Assembly: GCF_017996735.1 (NCBI RefSeq)
Contig: NZ_JAGOGJ010000036.1
Coordinates: forward strand, 1-56,352
Direction of reading: 5' to 3'
DNA from: Niveispirillum sp.
GTDB lineage: Bacteria; Pseudomonadota; Alphaproteobacteria; Azospirillales; Azospirillaceae
DNA length: 56,352 nt
A program made the translations under genes and the position numbers. Positions 35,367 through 45,300 of this stretch are shown here, piece after piece. Numbering within the stretch: the first letter of the stretch is position 1; each line of letters starts with the position of its first letter. A model generated the notes under the pieces. It was not told the DNA's origin, ran no database searches, and saw only the letters and a list, made by a program, of their open reading frames with translations.

Positions 35367-35475
35367 TCCGGACCGGCGCCGTTCCGCCGGGGCGGGGCCG
35401 GCTGTGCCGGCACGCCCTTGCGTGAAACGGCGTCATCCAAATGCCAACCACAAGACAAACCAAATGCTTAAGCGG

Positions 35476-35505
35476 CCTTCCGGTGCTTCTATATACAGCG
35501 GAAGG
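35476..35505. promoter_or_regulatory. Inverted repeat CCTTCCG-N16-CGGAAGG before the second TetR gene
   Basis: Perfect 7-bp arms around a 16-base AT-rich spacer containing TATATA, about 52 bases upstream of the TetR start. It resembles an operator spanning a -10 region, so autoregulation is possible. This differs in sequence from the GTTAC sites. Confidence 0.4.
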
Positions 35506-35557
35506 TCTCTACTATGGCGGCAGCGGCAGGAATTGCGGTGTGATGGGGAGCGGCGCG

Positions 35558-36223
35558 ATGAATGAAAAGACAGCGGCGGAGCGGCCACGCCACCGCCGGG
35601 GAACCCTCAGCCGCGAGCGCATCCTGGACGTGGCGTCGCAGCAATTCCGGTCCAAGGGTTATGACCGCACCTCGATGGATGATGTGGCCAAGGCGCTGTC
35701 GGTCACCAAACCCACGCTCTATTATCATTTCGCCAGCAAGGAGGACATCCTGCTGGGCTGTGTGGTGGAAGCCGGCGACAGGTTGAACGCCGCCCTTGCC
35801 GAACATGACGACGCCACCCTGCCCGGCCTGACGCGGCTGGAGATTTTCCTGCGGCAGTATTTACGGGTCATCGCCAACAATTACGGGATCAGTCTGGTCC
35901 TGTCCGATGCCAACGTCATGTCGGAAAAGGGCCAGATCGAATACCGAAACTGCCGCAAGTCCATCAGCCGCCATATGCGCCAGATCGTCGAACAGGGCAT
36001 GGCGGACGGTTCCATCGTGCCCGGCGACGTCACCCTGACCACCTATGCCATTTTCGGCATGTTCAACTGGGTGACCCGCTGGATCATGGACAAGCCCGAA
36101 TTCTCCCTGGACGCCGTCTATGCACAGTTCCGCAGCATCCTGCTGCTGGGCATCCGGGGTGCGCCACCGGCCGCAATACCGGCTGACCGCCCGGCCCATG
36201 AGGGGGCACAAAATCCGCATTGA
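35558..36223 (+). CDS. TetR-family transcriptional regulator
   Basis: A 221-residue TetR-type regulator, paralogous to the one at 31243-31848. The helix-turn-helix is TSMDDVAKALSVTKPTLYYHFASKEDIL, followed by a ligand domain with LTTYAIFGMFNWVTRW. The ATG at 35558 is preceded by GGGGAG at eight bases; ATG at 35543 is less well placed. It follows the crotonase at 34572-35366 on the same strand, with a gap of 191 bases containing its own inverted repeat. It probably represses the crotonase/TonB receptor pair, itself, or both. Confidence 0.92.
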   Translation: MNEKTAAERPRHRRGTLSRERILDVASQQFRSKGYDRTSMDDVAKALSVTKPTLYYHFASKEDILLGCVVEAGDRLNAALAEHDDATLPGLTRLEIFLRQYLRVIANNYGISLVLSDANVMSEKGQIEYRNCRKSISRHMRQIVEQGMADGSIVPGDVTLTTYAIFGMFNWVTRWIMDKPEFSLDAVYAQFRSILLLGIRGAPPAAIPADRPAHEGAQNPH

Positions 36224-36267
36224 TCGGTCGCGGGCACTCCCCGTGAGGGGACAGGCGGCAATTGCCT

Positions 36268-37566
36268 TCAGCGTTCTGACAGGGGGCCGACACCGGAATC
36301 GAAGAACCGGTCGGTCAGGGTGGCCAGCACCGTGCGGCTGCCGGTGAGGATGGTGGCCATCACCTTGACGCCGGGCTTCAGGGGATAACGCTCCCCCGCC
36401 CGCATGAAGGCCGCCTCCGCCGGGGCCAGACGCACGACGTAATAGCTCATGCCCGTCTTTTCATCGACGGCGGCATCGGGACTGATATGGACGACATGGG
36501 CATCCATGTTGGAAAAGCCGCTGGAAGCACCCGTCAGGGACAGGCGGGCCGGCGCATCGATCTTGACGAAGCCGACATCGGCAATGGGCAGCCGCGCCTC
36601 GATCAGCAGCGTTTCACCATCGGGAATGATGGTGGCGATGACGCCGCCGGGCGACACCACCGCCCCCTTGTTCTTCACATAAAGGGTCATGACATTGCCC
36701 GCGGCCGGCGCGCGGATGACGCTGCGCCCATAGCTGTCGGTGGGCTTCTTCAGCCGTTCCTTGACGGAATTCAGTTCCGTGTTGACCTCCAGCAACTCCT
36801 TGCGCAGCGTCTCCGTCTCCCTGGCGCGGAAGGCCGTCAGGGTCGCCGTCGCCTCCTCCAGCGCGGTCGTGGCGCGGCGCAGGGTGGCCAGCGTCGCGTC
36901 GCGCTCCGTATCGGTCGTCGTCTGCTCCTTGCGAAGCTGGAGATGGTCATACTGATTGGTCAGGTCCTGCTTCAGCATCTTCTCGCTGATGGCCACCTGT
37001 TCGGCGATGAAGATGCTGCGGGATTGCAGGCCGGCCAGACGCTGCCTGGCCTCGTCAATCTCCGCGCGGCGCTGGCCGATACGCGTTTCGTAAAGGCGGA
37101 CTTCGGCGTCGTAACGCTCCCGGTAGGTGGTGAAGGCGGACCGGACATCGGCCACCACATCGGCATGCGCCTGTTCCAGCGCCGCCGGGATTTCAAGGGT
37201 GGGGCGACCTTCCAGGGTGGCGGTGATGCGCAGCAGCCGGCCTTCCAGCGTCGCCTCACGCGTGCGCAGTTCCGACAGGTCGGCACCCGACAGCACGCTT
37301 TCCATCTCGGCGATCACGTCGCCCTGGGCCACACGCTGGCCCTCGCTCACCTTGATATCGCTGATGATGCCGCCTTCCAGATGCTGCACGCGCTTGGTCT
37401 GGCCGGCGGGAATGACATGGCCCTCCGCGTAGGAGGCGACATCCAGTTCGAACAGCGCCGCCCAGAGGATGAAGGCCAGCACGCATCCCACCTCGATCCA
37501 CAACAGCGGATTGCGGTTGCGGAAGGCGGACAGTGCCACCACGACCGGCAGATCATTCACTCGCAT
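36268..37566 (-). CDS. HlyD-family membrane fusion protein of a type I secretion system
   Basis: A 432-residue periplasmic adaptor. One N-terminal membrane segment (LLWIEVGCVLAFILWAALF) is followed by the first half of a lipoyl/barrel-sandwich domain (HVIPAGQTKRVQHLEGGIIS), a long coiled-coil region (about residues 90-300), the second half of the sandwich (VIRAPAAGNVMTLYVKNKGAVVSPGG) and a beta-barrel. It would connect the inner-membrane ABC exporter to an outer-membrane TolC protein, which is not in the window. The ATG at 37566 overlaps the exporter stop; the earlier frame start has a Pro/Arg-rich nonsense N terminus and lies inside the exporter gene. The convergent TetR gene ends 44 bases away. 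Confidence 0.93.
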   Translation of the reverse strand: MRVNDLPVVVALSAFRNRNPLLWIEVGCVLAFILWAALFELDVASYAEGHVIPAGQTKRVQHLEGGIISDIKVSEGQRVAQGDVIAEMESVLSGADLSELRTREATLEGRLLRITATLEGRPTLEIPAALEQAHADVVADVRSAFTTYRERYDAEVRLYETRIGQRRAEIDEARQRLAGLQSRSIFIAEQVAISEKMLKQDLTNQYDHLQLRKEQTTTDTERDATLATLRRATTALEEATATLTAFRARETETLRKELLEVNTELNSVKERLKKPTDSYGRSVIRAPAAGNVMTLYVKNKGAVVSPGGVIATIIPDGETLLIEARLPIADVGFVKIDAPARLSLTGASSGFSNMDAHVVHISPDAAVDEKTGMSYYVVRLAPAEAAFMRAGERYPLKPGVKVMATILTGSRTVLATLTDRFFDSGVGPLSER

Positions 37567-39253
37567 GGGGCACCTTGGCACTGTTCGGGGCGCCCTCGGC
37601 CGCCTTGGTGGCAGGCCGCAGCAGGGCCGGGGTCGGCTTTTTCGACATGTCCAGCAGCCAGTCGGCGGAACGCTGGATGAAGGCGTCGTTGGTGGCAATG
37701 ACCAGGGTCCGTCCCTCCCCCACCAGCCGGTTCAACAGCTTGGCCACGGCGGCCTGACCGGCCGTGTCCAAGCCTTCGGTGGGATCGTCCATGAACATGA
37801 CCTGCGGCCGCCCCAGCAGCGCGCGCACCAGGATGAAACGCCGCCGCAAGCCGATGGCCAGGCCCGTGTCATGGGCCGTGATGGCGCGGTCCAGCCCCTG
37901 TGGATCGTTGGCCAGGAAACCATCCAGGCCGATATCGCGCAGTTCGCGCAGCAGGTCGGCTTCCTCCACCTCGCGGTCCAGCAGCAGGTTCTCGCGCAGA
38001 GTGCCGTCAAAAAAGACCGGCTCCTGCGGGGCATAACCGGCATGGCGATGCCACCAGGCCGGCGAAAGCTGCCGCAGCTCTATATCGTCGGCGCGCACCA
38101 TGCCGCGATCGGCCGTCAGGATGCCCAGCATCAGCTTGATCAGGGTGGATTTGCCCGCCCCGTTGGGCCCGCTGATCACCAGGACCTGACCGGGTTGAAG
38201 CTCCAGGCTCAGCCGTTCGAACAGCGGCACCGGCTGTGCGGCATAGGAAAAGGCCAGGTCGTACAGTTCCAGCTTGCCGGCGAAATGCGCCGGCTCCACC
38301 GTGCCGCCCACGGCCTGGGTCACCGCCTCCACCTCGCACAGGGCCTTTTCGGCACGGGTGGCGCGCACATTCGGATCGGCCAGTTGCGCCACGCGTGAGC
38401 AGATGGAAAAGGCCCGGCTGGACAGGATGCTGGCGCCGATCAGAGCACCCGTCGTCATGCCCCCCTGCACCACGGCCACGGCCCCCACGGCATAGACCAG
38501 GACCGACAGCACCTGTCCCACACTCTGCACCAGGGTCTGCTGTTCGTTCTGCATGTACATGCCGCTGCGGCGCGATCCCATGGCATCGTCCTGGACGGCC
38601 CGCCAGCGCCGCGACATGGGCGACAGCATGGGCAGGCCGCGCAGGGTCTCCCCCGCTGCCAGCAGGAACTGGGACAATTGCTGGGCGCGCGACGCGGCTT
38701 TGGCATGGGCCTCGGCCGGAACGCGCGCACGGCGCTCCCCCTGCCATCCCATCAGCAGCACGCCAACACACAGGACCGTCACCAGAATGCCCAGCAGCGG
38801 GTGCAGCAGACCGATGGCCAGCAGGTACAGCACCACGAAGGGGGCATCCAGCATGGCGGCGAGGTTGGAATGGTTGCCCAGTTGCTGCAACGGACCGGGT
38901 GCGCCCAGCGCCTCCCGCCGCACCGGCAACGGCACGGCGCTCAGGGAAGCGTAGGCGGAGCGGGAGAAGGCGTCGAACACCCGCTGGCCGACCTTGCGCT
39001 CCATACCGTCGGCAAGCTTGTCCAGCACCTTCTGCCGCTCCCGCCGCAGCAGGATCTCGAACAGGACCGCCAGCAGGGCCCCCGCCGTCAGGGTGACCAG
39101 CGTTGCCGTGATGCCGACGCTGACATACCGGTTCAGCACATTGATGCTGTAAAGCGATGAGCCAAGACCCAGAAGGTTGATCGCCACGCTGGCGGCAATC
39201 AACTCCGCCAGCCGGCCAGAAGCGGCGACCTGGCCGATGATGTGGCGGATCAT
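37553..39253 (-). CDS. Type I secretion ABC exporter with degenerate nucleotide-binding domain
   Basis: A 566-residue half-transporter. The membrane domain (residues ~20-290) has the INLLGLGSSLYSINVLNRYV and LLAVLFEILLRRERQKVLD pattern of LapB/PrtD-like exporters and no C39 peptidase domain. In the ATPase domain Walker A is intact (GPNGAGKST, residues 362-370) and Gln410 is in the Q-loop. The signature site, however, reads DTGLAIGLRRR instead of LSGGQ, the residue after the Walker B Asp489 is Asp490 instead of Glu, and TND (Asn522) replaces the switch His. Its partner cargo is the giant Calx-beta protein encoded just upstream and the adaptor is HlyD-like. It may need a second, active ABC subunit, or work as an unusual slow ATPase. 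Confidence 0.9.
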   Translation of the reverse strand: MIRHIIGQVAASGRLAELIAASVAINLLGLGSSLYSINVLNRYVSVGITATLVTLTAGALLAVLFEILLRRERQKVLDKLADGMERKVGQRVFDAFSRSAYASLSAVPLPVRREALGAPGPLQQLGNHSNLAAMLDAPFVVLYLLAIGLLHPLLGILVTVLCVGVLLMGWQGERRARVPAEAHAKAASRAQQLSQFLLAAGETLRGLPMLSPMSRRWRAVQDDAMGSRRSGMYMQNEQQTLVQSVGQVLSVLVYAVGAVAVVQGGMTTGALIGASILSSRAFSICSRVAQLADPNVRATRAEKALCEVEAVTQAVGGTVEPAHFAGKLELYDLAFSYAAQPVPLFERLSLELQPGQVLVISGPNGAGKSTLIKLMLGILTADRGMVRADDIELRQLSPAWWHRHAGYAPQEPVFFDGTLRENLLLDREVEEADLLRELRDIGLDGFLANDPQGLDRAITAHDTGLAIGLRRRFILVRALLGRPQVMFMDDPTEGLDTAGQAAVAKLLNRLVGEGRTLVIATNDAFIQRSADWLLDMSKKPTPALLRPATKAAEGAPNSAKVPHASE

Positions 39254-39347
39254 ACGCAGTGCATCCTTCGTGTTCCCTCAAATGCCGGGCACCGGCCTGC
39301 GGCGGTCATCATCCGATGACCGCCTGCATGACGTGATTGCCCGGACA

Positions 39348-42300
39348 TCAAACCGCGACCGTGTCCAGCGTGGGATGCGTGACATGGTCGACCGCGGGGT
39401 CGAACGGCATCGGCAGGGTTTCGTCGTTGAGGATGACACCTTCCAGCAACGCCACCTGATTGTCGTTGGCGGTCAGCGGCACGCCACCCACCTCCGTCAC
39501 CTCCACCTTGACCGCGAACCGTTCGTCGGTTTCGGGGACAAGGTCGTGCGACGCTTCCAGGGAGAAACGGGCCGTGGACTGGCCGGCGTTGAAGGTCAGG
39601 GTGCCGGTCAGCGGCGTGCTCGTGGTGGCGCTGAAGGGCTGGCCCGTGACGGGGTCCAGGAAGTCGTTGGCGCTGACCCCCTGCTGATTGCCCGTCAGAG
39701 TGGGCGCGCCCAGGGTCCATTGCACGGTCAGCGCCTCGTCAACCTGACCGGTGCGCAGGACGTCGAACACGAACCGCGCCCCGTCCTCCGCCTGGGAAAG
39801 ATTGGTCGACACCAGGCCGATACCGAAATCATCGTCCAGGATCTGGGCCGCCACGCGCGCACCGCTGGGCACGATTTCCACGCCGCCATTGTAGCTGTCG
39901 GTGCGGGCGCCATCCAGGTGCAGTTCGAACCGCTCGTTACCCTCGGCCTGCATATCGCCCTTGATGCTCATGCCGATGTAATAACGCTCTTCCACCGCAT
40001 CCCAACTGAGCGCCACATCGGTGCCCGATCCACCGGTGATGTCGTCGCCATCGACCTCGCCCGTGATGTGATAATCGACCCGCACATGGTCCATCGTCAC
40101 GGCATTGGCCGACCGCTGGATCTCATCGACATAGAACCGGATCTCGGTCGTGCCGCTGTCATCCTCGACATACCGATGCGTCTCGGTCTGCGACAGGCCG
40201 ATCAGGATGTCGTCATCCTGCACCGTCACCGTGGCCGATCCCACAGTGGCCGTGCCGCCACCGGGATTCTGGTTGCTGTCGAAGGAGGTGACGGTGTCGA
40301 TGACCAGCCGGAACTGCTCATCGGGACCGTAGATATCGTCACCCGCGATGTCGATATCGATCGTGGCCGTGCCGATGCCCGCATTCATGGTGATGGTGGT
40401 CTGGCCCGATGGCAGGGTGCCCGACACGAAGTCGGCCCCGTTGGTCGGGTGCAGGCCCGTGCCTTCCACATGCCAGGTCACCAGCGTGCTGGCGGCCGAT
40501 CCCTGTGCCGTCACCGTGAACTGGGCGGTAACCGACTGTCCGTTGTGCTGCTCGATGATCGTCGTGTTGTTGGCAACCAGCGTGACCTCGACATCGTCGT
40601 TGCTCAGCGTGCCGGCAATGCTGTCGGCGCCGAGGATGGCAGCACCGATGGGATTGCTCAACACCACCTTGAAACTCTCGTCGGGTTCATAGACATCGTC
40701 GCCGAGTGTGACGAACGTCACCGTCTTCACCGACTCCCCGGCCTGGAAGATGACAACACCCGTGGGCAGGGAGCCGCCGAAATCATCGGCATCCACCGGA
40801 TTGGTGGTTCCGGGCTGCACGCTCCAGGTGACCGTGGCCGTCTGGCTCAGGTCGCCGCTGCGCCGGACCTGGAAGGTGATGGCACGGTCGTCATTGTCGT
40901 TGCCTTCATTGACCGCCGTGGTCGCCATGACCAGTTCCAGAACGGGATCATCGTTCACGATGGTCTGGGTGGCGGTACGCACGTCCAGGGTGGTGTCGCC
41001 GACCGGGTCGGACAGCGTCACGGTGAACCTTTCGTCGAACTCCCCGACCGTGTCGCCCTTGATGAAGATGTCGATCAACTGGTCGGCCATGCTGCCATCG
41101 GCAAAGGTCAGCAGCGCCGACAGCGAGCCGGGCGACAGCGTCTGGCCGCCGACCTCGATATGGTCGATATCGTCGATCGTCAGCGGGTGATCGCCGGTTC
41201 CCGCGATCGTCACGGTCGCCGACGCGTCACCGATGGCGGAGCCGGTGCGCGTGACCTTGAAGGAGATCTTGGTCAGGCCGCTATTGCCCTCCGCCTCCGA
41301 CGGGTTGGACAGCGGGACCAGCGACAGCTTCTCGTCATCATCCACCACCTGCACGTCGGCCGTGCTGGTGATCAGCGTGCTGCTGGTATCGCCGCTGTCG
41401 CGCGACAGCGTCATGCGCAGGCTGGCCGGATTTTCAATGACGGCGTCGCCGACCAGGGACACGGTGACGGTCTTACTGGTCTCCCCATTGGCGAAGGACA
41501 GGGTTGTTCCGTCGAACGCCGCCGCACCGGCGGCCTGTCCATCGATCAGCAGATCGCCCAGCGCCACGGCGTCGGCATCGCCGCTGAGCTTCGACAAGGT
41601 CCATTTCACCGTGGAGGCACCCGTGCCCAGCGCGCGGGTGATGGTGAACACCGCAACGTTGCCGCCCGTCTGGTTCTCCGTGATCTGACTGACATCGACA
41701 CTGACGCCATAGCCCTGATCGTCATTGAGGATGGTGCCCGTCCTGGAGCCATCGGCCGTCGACTTGATGGAGCTGCCGGCCGATGGGCTGGACAGGGTCA
41801 CCGTATAGGTTTCGTCCGGTTCCCACTGCGTATCGGTCGCCAGATTGACGGTGACGTCCACATAGGTCTGGTTGTCGGCGAAATTCACCGTGCCGGTAAG
41901 GGCGGAGGTGAAGTCGTTATCATTGCCGCTGGTGGACGCGGCGTTCGCGCCGCTGCCGGTGATGGTCCAGGTGACGGCACTGGTGCCCGTCAGGTTGCCT
42001 TCACGGTTGATGCGGAAGGTGATTGCGCCGTCATTCTCCTTCACATCGTCGATTTCGGCCAGGGAAAAGCCTTCATCATCGTTGGTCAGCGTGCCGGTGG
42101 CCGAGGCGGTACCGGTGCCGTAATCCAGGTTGATGGTGAAGGTCTCGTCATCCTCCCACTGCGTGTCGCCCTGGACGGGGACCGTGAATGTGTAGGTGGT
42201 GACGCCGGCCGGTATGGTGAAGGTGCCGGAGGTGGCGCGGAAATCATCCGCGCTCGCCGTCTTGCCCGCAAAGTCCAGCGCCCAGGAGACAGGCGCGGGA

Positions 42301-45300
42301 AGGCTGTCGGAACCGGTACGCGTGACGGTGAAGACCAGACTGTTATTGCCATCGCCTTCCGCGACGGAGGCATTGGCAATGGACAGCACATAATCATCGT
42401 CGCCGATGATGCCCTTCACGGAGGGGGTCAGGATGGTAGTGCTGCCCGATCCATTGCTGAGGAGGATGTTGAAATCCTGCAGGGTCGTCTCGGCCACGGA
42501 ATCGGCGGCGATGGCGATCTCCACCAGTTGCGCGCCATCCTGCGTGAAGGTCAGGGTGCCCGAGGTCGGCCCCGTGAAGTCGCTGGCATCCGCCCCCATG
42601 CCGGTGAAATCCAGCGCCCAGTTGATGGTGGATGTGCCGGGCTGCGTGCTGCCTGCCCGCACCACTTCGAACCGGTACATGCGGACATCACTGTTGGTGC
42701 CTTCCACCTGGGTGATGGGGTAGCTGTCGGAAATGAACACCGAGGCATCGTCATTGATGATCGTGCCCTTGGCCCCGGTGCCGGTGGTGACGAAGAGGTC
42801 GTTCTCCGCCCCCGTGCCGAAGGCCGTAACCTCCACCAGGAACACCTCGTCGGCTTCGGCCACCCCGTCGCTGGAAACGGCGGAGAAGGTGATGTCCTTG
42901 TACAGTTCCCCGGCCGTGAAGGTCACCTGGCCGCTGGGCAGGGTGCCGCCGAAATCGGCCGCATCCACCACGTTGCGTCCGCCGGACCCGACGACCGACC
43001 ATGTGACGGTCTGGTCCTGCGGCGTGGAAACGGAGCGGGTGATCCGGAAATGATAGGTACCGCCCGCATCCTCCACGACGGCATTGTTGGCGGTCTCATA
43101 GGTCGGGGTGGCGACGACGGAGAATTCCGTATCGTCGTTCAGCACGGTGACGATGCCGCTGCCATTGTTCAGCACCTGATCGATGCCGGTAACATTGTCC
43201 AGCAGGACCTTCAGAGTCTCGTCCGCCTCGATAGTGGCATCGCCCTTGACATTGAAGGTCAGCGTCGTCGTCTCCTCGGCATAGCCATGGACGACCGCCA
43301 GGGTCGTGGTCTCGCCTTGCCCGTCGCCCATCTCCACGCCGGTGCCGCTGAAGCTGCCGGTGCCACGGTCATCACCGTTGGTGTCGATGTCGACCACGCT
43401 CCAGTTGAACTTCGTGATCTGGTCGGCCACGGGCTTGCCGGCGCGGATCAGGTCGCCGACACGCGTCACGGTGACGGTGACAGCCTGATCACCGCTGTCA
43501 CCCTCGGCAACCGACACATTCTCCACCCGCAGACCGGTATCGTCATTGATGATGACACCGTCGACGCTGGCCGCCGCCTGATCGATATGGCCGATGGACG
43601 GGTTGTACAGCTCGATGGTGAAATGCTCACCGAACTCGACCACGGCGTCGCCCCGGATACGCAGCTCGACCGTCTTCAGGATATCATCGGTGGAGTTGGT
43701 GTCGCGCGGGCTGAAGTTGACCGTGCCATAGGGCAGGACGGTCTGACCGTCCTTGGTAAAGGTATCGAAGAAATCCGCCGGCGTGATGTCGCTGCCATTC
43801 CGGGGCACGACGCGCCAATTGACGGAGGATGCCCCGATATAGCCGTCGGTCGTGTCGTTGCCCGCATCGACCACGCGGGTAACGTCGAATTTCAGCACAT
43901 TGGGGGAACTGGCCGTCGGATCGGCCTCCAACACCTCACCCGTAGAATTCTGGGAATTCCAGGCCACGGAATAGACGACATCGTCATTGGCGATGGTGAC
44001 ACCAACGGTCATCACGTCGCGGCCCTGGAACCGGCCGTCCCGTGCATCGAAATCGTTCTCATGCTCCGGATTGGGGGAGAACAGGACCTTGTCGCCCGCC
44101 GAGGAAACGGGGTTCTTGAACACCAGATGGAAGGTCTCGTCATTCTCCACGGTCAGGTCCGGCGCGAACAGCCCGGCGATGGTCAATGTCGCCCCCATGG
44201 TGCGTTCCGCGACCGTGACGGGGGTGGCGCCCACCAGATGCGTGTGGCCGTTTCCATCGACATAGGAACCGGAGAACAGCGCGGCGTTGAAATCATCGGC
44301 AGTCGCCGTGCCATCCAGCACGACTTCCCAGCTCAGGCTGAGATTGCCATTCAGATTGCCGGTGCGGTCTATGGCGAAACTGAAATCACCGTTGTTGGCA
44401 CTGGCATGCTGGTCGGATGCCCCCGACCAGGCGCTGTCACCTTCGAACACGCGGACACGGGGGTCCCACAGCGACAGGTCGACATCCGGTGTGGAGGTGT
44501 CGCGGTCGTCATCGAAGCTATAGGTGGTGATGTTGACGCCGGATTTGATGAATTCCTTGAACCACAGGCGGACATCATCCTCCATCACCCGCACGGTGGC
44601 GGTATAGGCATCGGGGTCACGGCGGGTGGTATTCCAGTCGGCAAGTCCTGTGGCCGCGCCGAAACCCACGGTGTCCCAGCCCAGCGTCCCAGCCCATGGC
44701 AAGCGGATGCCCTCCGATGTGGTCGGGAAATATTCGGCATCATAAAGGGTGACGGTGAGGTTGTTGTCTTCTTCCACCAGATTGTCGTCAGCCACGCGCA
44801 ACACCACCCGCGCCTCCGTGGCGCCGGCCGCGAAATCGACGATGCCGCGCCACAACTCGGGCTTGACCTCCGCGATATTGCCGCTTTCCACGACATAGCC
44901 GGAACGCCCGCCACCCGCCGCACTCCCGAAATTGATCTCGAAGAATGCCTGGCTGGCCGTGGCATCGGCCGCCGAGCGGGTAAAGACCAGCACGATGCGC
45001 TTGTCATCATCGGTGGCGGGAGAGGTCGGGGCGGCATCGGCGAAGTCCCAGGTGGAACCCGTGCCTTCCGTGATCTCGTCACCCGTCCGGGTCAGCATAT
45101 GCAACGTCCCGGACACACCATCCTTCCAGCCGATATCCACCTTCACGGTGGTGCCGTCATTGTCGGCAATCAGCACCTTTGTGGTGCCGCGCAACGCATC
45201 GATACCAACAGGGCTGTAGCTGCCTTCCAGCGCCACCGGGTTGGACAGGACGATCTGGAATTCCTCCGCATCCTCTGCCAGCAGATCGTCGCGGATGGCG

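Noticed and set aside
35367..35440. GC-rich palindromic stretch after the crotonase considered as a terminator
   Set aside because: Several short overlapping palindromes are present but no single stable stem with a T-tract, so it cannot be told from chance in GC-rich DNA.
36268..37698. 476-codon version of the HlyD adaptor
   Set aside because: The additional 44 residues are Pro/Arg-rich and lie inside the exporter gene. ATG at 37566 overlaps the exporter stop and gives a standard N terminus.
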